DNA of 23,512 nt from a virus. Both the position numbers and the translations under genes were made by a program. The notes beneath the pieces were generated by a model. The model did no database searches and was not told where the DNA came from. It saw nothing but the letters and a program-made list of their open reading frames with translations. Location: the IMG/VR virus record IMGVR_UViG_3300006868_000114, positions 1 to 23,512 of that record, one strand, 5' to 3'. Numbering within the stretch: the first letter of the stretch is position 1; each line of letters opens with the position of its first letter. Positions 1-8,061 of the stretch are shown piece after piece.

Positions 1-885
1 TTTAATTGCCCTATGTGTACTGATAAACGTAAACGTGGTGGAGTTATACAAAACAGTTCAAAAATAAGTTATCATTGTTTTAATTGCAATTATACAACTG
101 GATGGTCACCTACACCTAGATTGGGTGCTAGGTATAAAAAATTAGTAGAAACTTTAGGTGCATCTCAAAAAGACATCCAGGAGGTTGTATTTAATTTGCT
201 TAAATACTCAGACGATCTTAATATAGAAGAAACAGATGCATATGTGTATAGTGCATCTACATTTGATGTTGTAAACTTACCTAAAGACGCCAATTTAATC
301 GAATCTCTGCCAGACAATCATGCTGTAAAACAATATGCATTATCACGTAAACTTTTAGGTGTTTATCCGTTATTGCACTTTGATAACAATTTGTATAAAT
401 CTAGAATTGTTGTGCCATTTATGTACAATGATGAATTAGTTGGCTGGACCGGAAGACATATCAATCCACCTGACAAAGAAACGCCAAAATATTTGCTTAA
501 TATGCAAAGTGGTTATGTTTTTAATATAGATAAATTTGTTGATAGTGATAGAGATTTTGTAATAGTTACAGAAGGTGTTTTTGATGCTATCCTTGTTGAT
601 GGTATTAGTGTATTAGGAAACGGTGTTACACCAGAGCAGGCACATTTAATTGACAAATTAAATAAACGTGTAATTTTATGCCCAGACAGAGACAGAGCCG
701 GTAAGCAACTCATAGAACAAGCAGTTGAATTAGGATGGGAAGTAAGTTTTCCTCCGTGGAAGGATGGTATAAAAGATGCGGCTGATGCAGTTGTTAAGTA
801 TGGTAGACTTTTAACTTTAAAAAGTATTTTACAGAATGCATCAAACAATAAAATTAAAATTCAAGTACAGGCAAAAATGTTATGA
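1..885 (+). CDS. DNA primase, T4 gp61/DnaG type (5' partial)
   Basis: This primase would make RNA primers for lagging-strand synthesis together with the helicase encoded downstream. The reading frame is open from base 1, so the first in-window ATG (13) is internal and the true start lies upstream. A four-Cys zinc ribbon is visible: CPMC at bases 7-18 and CFNC at 76-87. A Toprim domain follows, with its glutamate in the TEGVFDA motif (E codon 571-573) and the metal-binding DxD in CPDRDRAG (Asp codons 685-687 and 691-693). The order zinc ribbon then Toprim is that of DnaG-like phage primases. The stop overlaps the next start by 4 nt (ATGA), so translation is probably coupled. The gp61 assignment rests on the helicase lying about 1.7 kb downstream; family membership is secure, strict T4 orthology is not. 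Confidence 0.88.
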   Translation, partial: FNCPMCTDKRKRGGVIQNSSKISYHCFNCNYTTGWSPTPRLGARYKKLVETLGASQKDIQEVVFNLLKYSDDLNIEETDAYVYSASTFDVVNLPKDANLIESLPDNHAVKQYALSRKLLGVYPLLHFDNNLYKSRIVVPFMYNDELVGWTGRHINPPDKETPKYLLNMQSGYVFNIDKFVDSDRDFVIVTEGVFDAILVDGISVLGNGVTPEQAHLIDKLNKRVILCPDRDRAGKQLIEQAVELGWEVSFPPWKDGIKDAADAVVKYGRLLTLKSILQNASNNKIKIQVQAKML

Positions 886-1016
886 GAAAATTTGCAGAAT
901 GGTTAAACATTTGTAAAGAGCATTGGAAGGAAATATTTGCTATTTCATTTATAATGCATTTTGTATTTGATTGGCTTGTATTTTTAGCAGGATTTTTAGT
1001 GGGTAGATATCTATGA
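882..1016 (+). CDS. 44-aa single-span membrane peptide
   Basis: This short gene begins at the ATG that overlaps the primase stop (ATGA, 882-885). It ends at a TGA that overlaps the ATG of the next gene at 1013, so it fills the gap exactly. The peptide has a charged, aromatic N-terminal third (residues 1-17), then a hydrophobic helix of about 20-24 residues (IFAISFIMHFVFDWLVFLAG) and a short RYL tail. One transmembrane helix is likely, interrupted by an Asp. The function is unknown. A small inner-membrane protein acting on replication or host physiology is possible, but nothing in the sequence shows it. The support for its being a gene is the two exact 4-nt overlaps. Confidence 0.6.
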   Translation: MRKFAEWLNICKEHWKEIFAISFIMHFVFDWLVFLAGFLVGRYL

Positions 1017-1807
1017 TACTTTATACAAACGGTTGCAGTTTTACTAGGGGCCATGGCGAAGTACACAACACAGAAGGCCAATTAAACCCTCCTGCAAAAT
1101 ATGTTTGGGCAAACCAAATACGCAACCATTTCGATGATGTGATTATTTCAGCGTTAGCAGGCGGCAGTAATGATCGTATTTTGAGAACCACAATGGAGTA
1201 TTTTTCTAAACCTCGACAAAATCATGTTGCTGTTATTCAGTGGACGTCACCGTTGCGTTATGAAGTATATGTAGATTTAGTAAAAGATTGGGCTGGAGTA
1301 TGTAATTTATCTCAGACTAACTTAACACAATCTGTTAAAGAGCAATCAAAAAATTCAAAATACACTGTTCATTTTGATAATGGAAAATATATTTCTAAAT
1401 TTAAAAAAACAACTGCATATAAAAATTTTATATCTGCCGCAGAAAATCAAACATTATTTGTAAAATCTTTTAATGATATGTTTGTTCAATATTATAAAAA
1501 TGTATTTCTTTTAGAAAACTTTTTAAAACAAAAAAACATACCTTTTATGTTTACATCTATGTCTTATTTTGGACATCTCGGCTCTAATCCAAACGGTATG
1601 TCATTCGATGACATAGATAATAGACCTACTAAGTATGAATTAAATTTAAAAAAATCTTTAGATTTATCATTGTGGTCAAAACAACCTTTAACATTCTACA
1701 TGGATAAAAACAAAGTAAGTGATACAGATGGTCACCCCAACAAACTTGGCCATAAACTAATAGGAGATGCAATACTACGAGAAATGAAACAAAGAGGTAT
1801 GCTATGA
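1013..1807 (+). CDS. SGNH/GDSL-like hydrolase, tandem copy 1
   Basis: This 264-aa protein belongs to the SGNH hydrolase superfamily (esterases, acyl- or carbohydrate-ester hydrolases). Block I is NGCSFTRG with the candidate nucleophile Ser9. GGSND (residues 50-54) supplies the Gly/Asn oxyanion blocks, and the C-terminal block is DTDGHPNKLGHK with His241. The usual DxxH spacing is not exact here: Asp237 and Asp239 lie 4 and 2 residues before His241, so activity may differ from the next copy. There is no signal peptide. It is clearly paralogous to the gene at 1804, sharing NGCSFT, FDDV, GGSNDRI, RTT and IQWTS in the same order. It overlaps its neighbours by 4 nt on both sides. The substrate is unknown; phage glycan or polysaccharide deacylation is a family-based guess. 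Confidence 0.72.
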   Translation: MILYTNGCSFTRGHGEVHNTEGQLNPPAKYVWANQIRNHFDDVIISALAGGSNDRILRTTMEYFSKPRQNHVAVIQWTSPLRYEVYVDLVKDWAGVCNLSQTNLTQSVKEQSKNSKYTVHFDNGKYISKFKKTTAYKNFISAAENQTLFVKSFNDMFVQYYKNVFLLENFLKQKNIPFMFTSMSYFGHLGSNPNGMSFDDIDNRPTKYELNLKKSLDLSLWSKQPLTFYMDKNKVSDTDGHPNKLGHKLIGDAILREMKQRGML

Positions 1808-2568
1808 AACTTTTAGCAAATGGATGTAGTTTTACTTATGGTCATCAAACACCAAGAGACAAAAATAACCAAATACTTCCACCTATGAGTATTGCCTGGC
1901 CAGCACAATTAAGTGATAAGTTTGATGACGTTACTAATTTATCATTAGGCGGCGGAAGTAATGATCGAATTGTTCGGACTACTATAGATTTTTGTGAAAG
2001 TAATGACATGAGTGATTATATTGTTATAATTCAGTGGACCAGTCAGTATAGAAAAGAAGTGTATAACAAGTCTATAAATGATTATGTGGGTTTAACAACA
2101 TACATAGACTACCCAAATCAAATTTTAAATAATGTCCCAAAATCAAGCCTTACAATGATATGTGATTTAGAAGTAAAAAATAATGATAAATTCGTAGACG
2201 CGGCAACTCAAGAAATGTTATACTTATGGAGTACAACTGATTACAAAATACATTTGCTTAAAAATATTTTAACCTTACAGAACTATTTTTTAAAGAATAA
2301 TATAAAATTTTACTTTACTACTATGTCACCTGAAGAACATGTTGTTAGTAACAAATTTTTAGACTTTTATAATCCTCAAAAAACACAATTAGAAAACATG
2401 TTATTAAAGTGTATAGACAAAACCAAATGGACTGGTATTTCTTTTGCAGGATTTTTGGATGGTGATCCTGATTTAATTGTTAGCCATGATGATCACCATC
2501 CAAACGAAAAAGGTCATAAATTATTAGCACAGTTTCTCTATGAAGGAGCAATGAAAATATATGGATAG
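1804..2568 (+). CDS. SGNH/GDSL-like hydrolase, tandem copy 2
   Basis: This 254-aa paralogue of the preceding gene keeps all SGNH blocks: NGCSFTYG with Ser9, GGGSND near residue 52, IQWTSQYR, and a C-terminal DDHHPNEKGHK in which the Asp three residues before the His before Pro gives a proper DxxH dyad. By motif this copy looks catalytically more standard than copy 1. It is most likely a cytoplasmic esterase or acyl hydrolase; no signal peptide or membrane segment is seen. Its ATG overlaps the upstream stop (ATGA), and its own stop overlaps the helicase start by 8 nt, so it sits inside the primase-helicase operon. The position beside replication genes is probably historical rather than functional. 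The duplication is direct and head-to-tail. Confidence 0.75.
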   Translation: MKLLANGCSFTYGHQTPRDKNNQILPPMSIAWPAQLSDKFDDVTNLSLGGGSNDRIVRTTIDFCESNDMSDYIVIIQWTSQYRKEVYNKSINDYVGLTTYIDYPNQILNNVPKSSLTMICDLEVKNNDKFVDAATQEMLYLWSTTDYKIHLLKNILTLQNYFLKNNIKFYFTTMSPEEHVVSNKFLDFYNPQKTQLENMLLKCIDKTKWTGISFAGFLDGDPDLIVSHDDHHPNEKGHKLLAQFLYEGAMKIYG

Positions 2569-3940
2569 ACAAGAATACACAGAAGAAATTCAAGAATTAT
2601 TTCTTCGTTTTATTATAAGTGACCCTGAGTTATTTGTGAGGGTAAATAATATTGTTGAACCATATATGTTTAACAGAAAATATCAAGATACTGTTAAATT
2701 TCTAAAACAACATTCTCAAGAATATAGCAGTATTCCTACCATTGATCAAATTAGTGCAACTACAAATATAGACTTAGAACGTGTAGACGGTATAACTGAT
2801 AATCATATTGAATGGTTTTTGGATAGTTTTGAAACTTTTTGTAGACACAAAGCACTAGAAAAAGCCATATTAGACAGTACCGACTTGTTAGAAAAACAAG
2901 ATTATGGTGCTGTAGAAAATAAAATTAAACAAGCAAGTCAAGTAGGACTTGTAAAAGATCTAGGTTTAGACTATTTCGAAAATCCAAAGGAAAGATTACA
3001 GTGGATAAAAAACCAAGCAGGTGCAACACCAACAGGATGGAAAATGTTCGACCAAAAACTTTACGGTGGTCTGAACAGAGGAGAAATAACAATATTCGCA
3101 GGAGGCTCAGGGGCAGGTAAAAGTTTGTTCTTACAAAACTTGGGCGTAAACTGGAGTTTAGCAGGATTAAATGTTGTTTATGTATCATTAGAACTTAGTG
3201 AACAACTTATCAGTATGCGTCTTGATGCTATGGTCAGTGAATTCGGTACTAAAGAGATTATGAAAAACATGGATGATGTTGATCTCAAAGTGCGTATGAA
3301 AGGCAAAGGTGCAGGTAAGTTTAGAGTTAAACAGATGCCTAATGGTGTAACTGCTAATGATATTAGAGCATTTGTTCGAGAATATGAAATAAATGCAGAT
3401 GTAAAAGTAGATGCACTGTTAGTTGACTACTTGGATCTCATGATGCCAATTAGTGCTAGAGTCAGCCCAGGAGATCTGTTTATCAAGGACAAATATGTTT
3501 CTGAAGAATTGAGAAATTTAGCAGTCGAAAAAGGACTATTATTAGTAACAGCATCTCAGTTGAACAGAGGTGCGGTAGAAGAGATAGAATTCGACCACCA
3601 TCATATTGCAGGTGGTATCAGTAAAATTCAAACAGCAGATAATGTTGTTGGTATTTTTACAAGTAATGCAATGCGAGAGCGTGGCAGGTACCAAATACAG
3701 TTTATGAAAACACGTTCTAGTAGTGGTGTTGGCAGTAAAGTTGATCTAAAATTTAACCCAGATACGTTACGAGTATCAGATCTAGATGACGATGATGAGG
3801 ATGCATTGACAGTAACTACATCATCATTAGTTGATCAACTAAAACGTAGTAACAGTATCAAGGCAGATGAGCCATCTGCTGAAAATACAGTTAGTCAGGC
3901 ATTAGGCATACGAGAGTTCTTAAAGAAAAACGACATGTAG
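2561..3940 (+). CDS. Replicative DNA helicase, T4 gp41/DnaB-like
   Basis: This 459-aa RecA-fold hexameric helicase would unwind the fork in the 5'-3' direction and recruit the primase. Residues 1-120 form a helical N-terminal domain. The ATPase core starts near residue 155 with TPTGWKMFDQKLYGGLNRGEIT. Walker A is GGSGAGKS (181-188, Lys187) and Walker B is DALLVDYLDL (Asp289). TASQLNRG follows as the sensor/H3-type motif. The C-terminal 60 residues are acidic and serine-rich, as in gp41-like tails. AAGGAG at 2543-2548 is the best Shine-Dalgarno, 12 nt before the ATG. It lies last in the replication operon; a late promoter follows 2 nt after the stop. The N-terminal length and domain order fit phage gp41 proteins well. 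Confidence 0.9.
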   Translation: MDRQEYTEEIQELFLRFIISDPELFVRVNNIVEPYMFNRKYQDTVKFLKQHSQEYSSIPTIDQISATTNIDLERVDGITDNHIEWFLDSFETFCRHKALEKAILDSTDLLEKQDYGAVENKIKQASQVGLVKDLGLDYFENPKERLQWIKNQAGATPTGWKMFDQKLYGGLNRGEITIFAGGSGAGKSLFLQNLGVNWSLAGLNVVYVSLELSEQLISMRLDAMVSEFGTKEIMKNMDDVDLKVRMKGKGAGKFRVKQMPNGVTANDIRAFVREYEINADVKVDALLVDYLDLMMPISARVSPGDLFIKDKYVSEELRNLAVEKGLLLVTASQLNRGAVEEIEFDHHHIAGGISKIQTADNVVGIFTSNAMRERGRYQIQFMKTRSSSGVGSKVDLKFNPDTLRVSDLDDDDEDALTVTTSSLVDQLKRSNSIKADEPSAENTVSQALGIREFLKKNDM

Positions 3941-3942
3941 AT

Positions 3943-3950
3943 GATAAATA
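3943..3950 (+). promoter_or_regulatory. T4-type late promoter octamer
   Basis: GATAAATA matches the T4/cyanophage late promoter core (T/N-ATAAATA), which in T4 is read by the gp55 sigma with the sliding clamp. It lies directly after the helicase stop and 23 nt before the GTG start at 3974. It marks the switch from replication genes to a late transcription unit. Confidence 0.65.
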
Positions 3951-3973
3951 TGTGTAATTAAGGAATAAATGCT

Positions 3974-4243
3974 GTGAAAAAAACAAGAAGTATATTAGAA
4001 GAGTTAAATTCTATCAGTGTTGATAGGAATAAACACCATATTCTTGAAAATCGTGTAGAGCATTTAGTTTCTAGTGCCGCAAATATCAAAAAAACATTGT
4101 ATGAGCTATATGACAACGAAACTGCACTAGATCTAGAGCGTAGACTTATAAACAGTCTCAAAAGCGGTGACTATATGAAATTTTCACGAGGCATAAAGAA
4201 AATTGTAAAAGAGAGCACCGATGAGAATCAACGAGATAAATGA
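3974..4243 (+). CDS. Hypothetical helical protein, 89 aa
   Basis: This is a small, charged, mostly helical protein beginning MKKTRSILEELN from a GTG codon. AAGGA at 3960-3964 lies 9 nt upstream and decides the start. Residues 25-60 carry a heptad-like pattern (ILENRVEHLVSS, then TLYELYDNETALDLERRL), suggesting a short coiled coil or helical bundle. There is no membrane segment and no catalytic motif. It is the first gene after the late promoter at 3943 and overlaps the next gene by 23 nt. The family is not recognised. An early ILE|E could be a prohead-protease-like site, but the leader motif seen in its neighbours is only weakly present. Confidence 0.62.
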   Translation: MKKTRSILEELNSISVDRNKHHILENRVEHLVSSAANIKKTLYELYDNETALDLERRLINSLKSGDYMKFSRGIKKIVKESTDENQRDK

Positions 4244-5129
4244 AGCACCTCAAAGTAGGGCAAGACAACAGTTTCTAAAAAACAAACAAAAGCGAAACTT
4301 TCAGCAAGGTGCTGTTCAATCTATGGGCAGAATTGCTCAAATGGCAAGGCAAAAAGCCGCTACTAGAGATTATCAATCGTCAGAAATAAAATTACCAGAC
4401 GGTAGAACTTTTAGTAATTCCGCACAGGGCTGGATTGAGGTTGACCCAAAAACCAAACAACCAGCACAAGGTGCTGTTCATTTAAGTCCAACATCCAGTC
4501 AAGCAAAACAGTTAGATAAGTATTATGCTAATAAAGGACAAGAACCACAGGGTTTTGTTGATAAATTAAAATCTAAGTTTAACCAAGCAATTGGCGGCGA
4601 ACTTGCAACCAAAACTAAAGCAGACCCAAATGCCAATGTGTGGAAGAGAACAGGTGCCACAGCAGGTGCAGGCATTGGTAGAGCAATGGGCAATTTATTG
4701 AGAAGTAAACCTCAACCAGATCAACCCACTGATAAGAAAGCAGTAGCAAATGTAGCAAAAACAGATTTAACATACTTACAAAAAAAGGTTATGAGTGGCG
4801 ACGAGCAAGCCGCACAACAATTTGTTGATAGATTATCTCAAATGAAATCTCAGAATGTTGACATCAGTAATTATGCCGCAACATTACCTGCTATGCTAAA
4901 AAGAACTAAAATGGACAAACAAAGTCCTGCTTATCAAGAACTTGTTAAAGTAGCAAGAAGTATGAGCAGAGAATCATTTGAACATGTAAATAAAGTATTA
5001 GAATATGCTGGCATTACTTGGGAACAATTAGGTTACAAAGTTCTTATTACAGAATCACAATCAGATGTTGTTTTAATACCCCAAAAAGATTTAGAGTTAT
5101 TTGAATACAAAGTATTAGCAGGAGTTTAA
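4221..5129 (+). CDS. Putative internal virion protein with capsid-targeting-like leader and glycine zipper
   Basis: This 302-aa protein of unknown family starts MRINEINEA. It has the leader pattern shared by several late proteins here, with a predicted prohead-protease-type site I-N-E|A after residue 8. Residues 10-45 are rich in Gln, Arg and Lys. Residues 50-75 read EIKLPDGRTF then GWIEVDPKT, a short beta-rich segment. A perfect glycine zipper follows: G145, G149, G153 and G157 at 4-residue spacing, inside TGATAGAGIGRAMG, preceded by Trp-Lys-Arg. The C-terminal half is helical (YLQKKVMSGDEQAAQQFVDRL). It overlaps the upstream gene by 23 nt and is followed after 1 nt by the next gene. Packaging in the head and membrane contact at ejection are inferences from the leader and zipper. 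Confidence 0.6.
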   Translation: MRINEINEAPQSRARQQFLKNKQKRNFQQGAVQSMGRIAQMARQKAATRDYQSSEIKLPDGRTFSNSAQGWIEVDPKTKQPAQGAVHLSPTSSQAKQLDKYYANKGQEPQGFVDKLKSKFNQAIGGELATKTKADPNANVWKRTGATAGAGIGRAMGNLLRSKPQPDQPTDKKAVANVAKTDLTYLQKKVMSGDEQAAQQFVDRLSQMKSQNVDISNYAATLPAMLKRTKMDKQSPAYQELVKVARSMSRESFEHVNKVLEYAGITWEQLGYKVLITESQSDVVLIPQKDLELFEYKVLAGV

Positions 5130-5130
5130 A

Positions 5131-6426
5131 GTGAAATTTGTAGAAATTTCGAAACCACTTGTTACTCAACTACTTTCAGAAAGTGTATTATTAGAAGCCA
5201 AAGAAGGCAAAAACACTCACCTTGAACATTTAGAAGACAATATCTTTAATAAAGGTTTTGCAGGTGCAAAAGAAGCCGTAGACTATCTATACAGTTTACA
5301 TCAAATGTTAGAAGGAAACAGCAAAGCACCTGTTAGTATGACAACCAAATGGGACGGTGCTCCTGCTATTATTGCCGGCAAAGATCCACAAACAGGTAAA
5401 TTTTTTGTAGGCACAAAAGGTGTGTTTGCACAAAAACCTAAACTGAACTTTACCCCTCAAGACATTGAACGTAATCATGCTGATCAAGGTGATAAAGATG
5501 CTAGTGGTTTAAGAGATAAATTAAAATTAGCATTAAAATTTTTAGGTAGATTAAATTGGGACACAGTTGCACAAGGTGACATGCTGTTTGCTGGTCAAGA
5601 AGATATTAAAGAAATAAACATTGATAGCGAACCCCACATAGTTTTTAAACCAAACACAATCACATATGCTGTACCAAAAGACAGCGAGTTAGGTAAACAA
5701 ATTCAAAATGCAAGATTCGGTATTGTGTGGCACACAGAATATGTTGGCGGTCCAACACTAGCAGACACAACTGCTAAATTTGGTTTTGACAGCAGTGTGT
5801 TAGGTCAAGCCAATGGAGTATGGCACAGAGATGCTAGAATAAAAGATTTAAGTGGTACTGTAACCTTTACTAAAGACGAAAGTAACGATTTATTGAATAC
5901 TATAAGTGAGGCAGATAGTTATTTAAAAAGTATAGATGCTGACACATTCAGTTGGTTAGAAAAAGGCACTGATTTAATAGGCAAAGATTTCTTACAACAA
6001 TTAAAAGCACATGCAAACAATCAAGTACGTCAAGGATCATTTGATGAGCCTACAAAATTTGCACAAGGTTTTGTACAAAAGTATATAGATTTTATGACAA
6101 AAGAAATCAGTAAAGTTAAAACGCAAAAAAGTATAGATGCTAAAACTGCTAAAATGGTACAAGGTGTGAAATTTATCAAAGAACATGTACCTGGTATTGT
6201 AGCAGTATATGATTTATATTTAAAAATTATAGAAGCAAAAGTAAAAATTGTTAAAAAATTAGAACAAATTAGACAGATAGGAACTTTCATTCAAAGCGAT
6301 AAAGGATTAGAAGTAACCGGCGAGGAAGGTTTTGTTGCTGTAGACAGAATGGGTAATGCTCTTAAATTAGTAGACAGATTAGAGTTTAGTAGATTAAACT
6401 TTGGTTCAGGCAAACCGGGAGCATAA
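5131..6426 (+). CDS. DNA/RNA-ligase-like nucleotidyltransferase with capsid-targeting-like leader
   Basis: This 431-aa protein carries motifs of the covalent nucleotidyltransferase (ATP ligase/capping enzyme) superfamily. Motif I is KWDGAPA with candidate nucleophile Lys73. FGIVWHTEYVG in the middle resembles motif III. EEGFVAV (398-404) followed by LKLV (411-414) resembles motifs IV and V. Residues 290-390 form a helical insert. The N-terminus MKFVEISKPL with LSE|S (residue 17) and LLE|A (residue 22) carries two possible prohead-protease sites, as in neighbouring proteins. Translation starts at GTG 5131, supported by AGGAG at 5120-5124. It overlaps the next gene by 1 nt. A nucleic-acid end-joining enzyme packed in the capsid is a reasonable inference; the exact substrate is unknown, and the motif assignment is by eye only. 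Confidence 0.6.
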   Translation: MKFVEISKPLVTQLLSESVLLEAKEGKNTHLEHLEDNIFNKGFAGAKEAVDYLYSLHQMLEGNSKAPVSMTTKWDGAPAIIAGKDPQTGKFFVGTKGVFAQKPKLNFTPQDIERNHADQGDKDASGLRDKLKLALKFLGRLNWDTVAQGDMLFAGQEDIKEINIDSEPHIVFKPNTITYAVPKDSELGKQIQNARFGIVWHTEYVGGPTLADTTAKFGFDSSVLGQANGVWHRDARIKDLSGTVTFTKDESNDLLNTISEADSYLKSIDADTFSWLEKGTDLIGKDFLQQLKAHANNQVRQGSFDEPTKFAQGFVQKYIDFMTKEISKVKTQKSIDAKTAKMVQGVKFIKEHVPGIVAVYDLYLKIIEAKVKIVKKLEQIRQIGTFIQSDKGLEVTGEEGFVAVDRMGNALKLVDRLEFSRLNFGSGKPGA

Positions 6427-7196
6427 TGTACGAATTTAAACTTATAAATCAAGAGCTCGCAGAAAGTAGACTGTACAGAACTACAGGCAGTTTTTCGAGA
6501 TTGTCTGGCAGAGATATTGCCGATTTATTTTATTTGCAAACATTATCTACATACATGTTTGTTCTAGACAATAAACAACATGATTATGGCATTGCATATG
6601 CAACTAAAACATGTCAATATGGACCATATGCAGTTTTTAGAACAGCCGCAACAGATTTATATCTACTAGGATTTGTAATCAATAATCCAGATTACGGTAA
6701 TTTAAAAATATCTGGTTCGGATAGATCTCTATTAAAATCCCTATCATTTCAAAACAGAAAGCATTTCATGTTTATGCAAAGACTTGCAAAAGATGCTGTA
6801 AGCAAAAGTGATGCAACTACATTTTTATTTAGATTAGAAACACAATTAAAAATAGAAAATCCAATATTTAAACAAATGCGAAGATTGATAGTTGAATGGC
6901 AAAGTTTAAAATTTTCTCAAAGACAGATGATTATAAGTAAATTATTACAAAATATTAGATCAAAAGGTAGGGGTAGTGAAATTTTCACACACATAAGTTC
7001 AATGAGTACAAGAAGAGAACTTAAACCTTTACCACAAAAATCAGATACATTAAAACGTGCGGCGGCAACAGCAATTGGAGCCTATGCAGGAAGTAAAGTA
7101 CTTCCAAAACTTACCAAAGGCAAACTTGGCTCAGTTAGCGGTGCAGGAATTGGTGCAGTAGCAGGATATTGGGCTAGTGGAAGAAAAAAAATATAA
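6426..7196 (+). CDS. Putative internal protein with C-terminal glycine zippers
   Basis: This 256-aa protein of unrecognised family begins MYEFKLINQELAES, with a possible L-A-E|S cleavage site after residue 13. Residues 20-110 are rich in aromatics (DIADLFYLQTLSTYMFVLDN), and residues 110-195 are basic and helical. The C-terminus holds two small-residue helices: AAATAIGAYAG (G218, G222), then G235, G239, G243 and G247 in an unbroken GxxxG series, ending ASGRRKKI-like basic (ASGRKKI). Such zippers are typical of membrane-inserting hairpins. The same GAGIG core occurs in the protein at 4221. Its start overlaps the upstream stop by 1 nt, and it overlaps the sulfotransferase gene by 20 nt. Membrane insertion during genome delivery is an inference. 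Confidence 0.58.
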   Translation: MYEFKLINQELAESRLYRTTGSFSRLSGRDIADLFYLQTLSTYMFVLDNKQHDYGIAYATKTCQYGPYAVFRTAATDLYLLGFVINNPDYGNLKISGSDRSLLKSLSFQNRKHFMFMQRLAKDAVSKSDATTFLFRLETQLKIENPIFKQMRRLIVEWQSLKFSQRQMIISKLLQNIRSKGRGSEIFTHISSMSTRRELKPLPQKSDTLKRAAATAIGAYAGSKVLPKLTKGKLGSVSGAGIGAVAGYWASGRKKI

Positions 7197-8061
7197 TTTT
7201 ATTTTACATATAGGACCACGCAGAACTGGCACTACATATCTGTACGACTTATTTCATCAGTCTCCTCTTCATATTAGGCAAAAAATAATGCCGGTAAATC
7301 CTTTTGAAATGTTAGATAAACATTTACAAAGATTGAATGATAATAAAATAACACCGGCTGTTTATCAAAATCAAAAAATGTTATTAAAAGAAGATGGTTT
7401 ACATCTAGGAGAAGGTTTTGGATTTTTGGAAAGTTTTTTCAACTCATATTATTCTTTTGAAATTCTTTTTGACAATTTCTTTAAACGATTTGAGCATAGA
7501 TTAAAGGATGATACACTGACTGAATATTTATATGTAACTAGACCTAATTTTTTACATTTTATGGATCCTGAAAAAATGTTTTTGTTTTTTAAAAATATGT
7601 CAATGAAATTTAAAACAGTTTACATTATAACAGGTTTCAGGCCAATAGTTGAAACAGTGGAATCACTGGCCAATTATGTTAGTTATACAGGATTAGAAAA
7701 TGCAAATTATTCAAATGAGAGTGAAACCACAATATTTCAGATGTTTGAGCAAACAATAAAAGAATACAGTAATTTAACATCTTTTACAAAAAGTGTTTGT
7801 GAAAAACAATGTTGCGGTGCAAATAATTTACATATAATTGCTTTGGATCATCTACGATTAAATAACAGTGAATATATGTATAATAAATTTAACTGGTTAT
7901 GGGAATCAGAACAACAATTACAAGAGATAGAAGCATTTGGAAAAAAATCTAATGCATCAAACGAAAATCAAACTTTACTATATCATCCAGCAACAACCAA
8001 ATTTAAAACAGAAATACAAGAACATGATGAGTTTTTAGATAAATACATTTATGCTAATTAA
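7177..8061 (+). CDS. Sulfotransferase family protein
   Basis: This 294-aa protein has the two PAPS-binding signatures of sulfotransferases. The 5'-phosphosulfate loop is HIGPRRTGTTYL (residues 11-22), and the 3'-phosphate loop is FRPIVETVES, with Arg155 and Ser163 in the canonical R-x7-S spacing. It would move a sulfuryl group from PAPS to an alcohol or amine acceptor, possibly on a glycan or lipid; the acceptor is unknown. Translation starts at GTG 7177, inside the end of the previous gene, with GGATATT upstream as a weak ribosome site. The gene is conspicuously AT-rich, with many TTT/TTA/AAA codons compared with the flanking virion-type genes. It sits between two genes with capsid-targeting-like leaders, which suggests a later insertion. 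No signal peptide is seen. Confidence 0.75.
   Translation: MEEKKYNFILHIGPRRTGTTYLYDLFHQSPLHIRQKIMPVNPFEMLDKHLQRLNDNKITPAVYQNQKMLLKEDGLHLGEGFGFLESFFNSYYSFEILFDNFFKRFEHRLKDDTLTEYLYVTRPNFLHFMDPEKMFLFFKNMSMKFKTVYIITGFRPIVETVESLANYVSYTGLENANYSNESETTIFQMFEQTIKEYSNLTSFTKSVCEKQCCGANNLHIIALDHLRLNNSEYMYNKFNWLWESEQQLQEIEAFGKKSNASNENQTLLYHPATTKFKTEIQEHDEFLDKYIYAN
8038..8045 (+). promoter_or_regulatory. T4-type late promoter, 5 nt before ATG
   Basis: GATAAATA lies inside the end of the sulfotransferase gene, exactly 5 nt before the ATG at 8051. By T4 geometry the transcription start would fall on or next to that A. No Shine-Dalgarno is present between them. The 14-nt string GATAAATACATTTA recurs at 19733. 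Confidence 0.55.
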
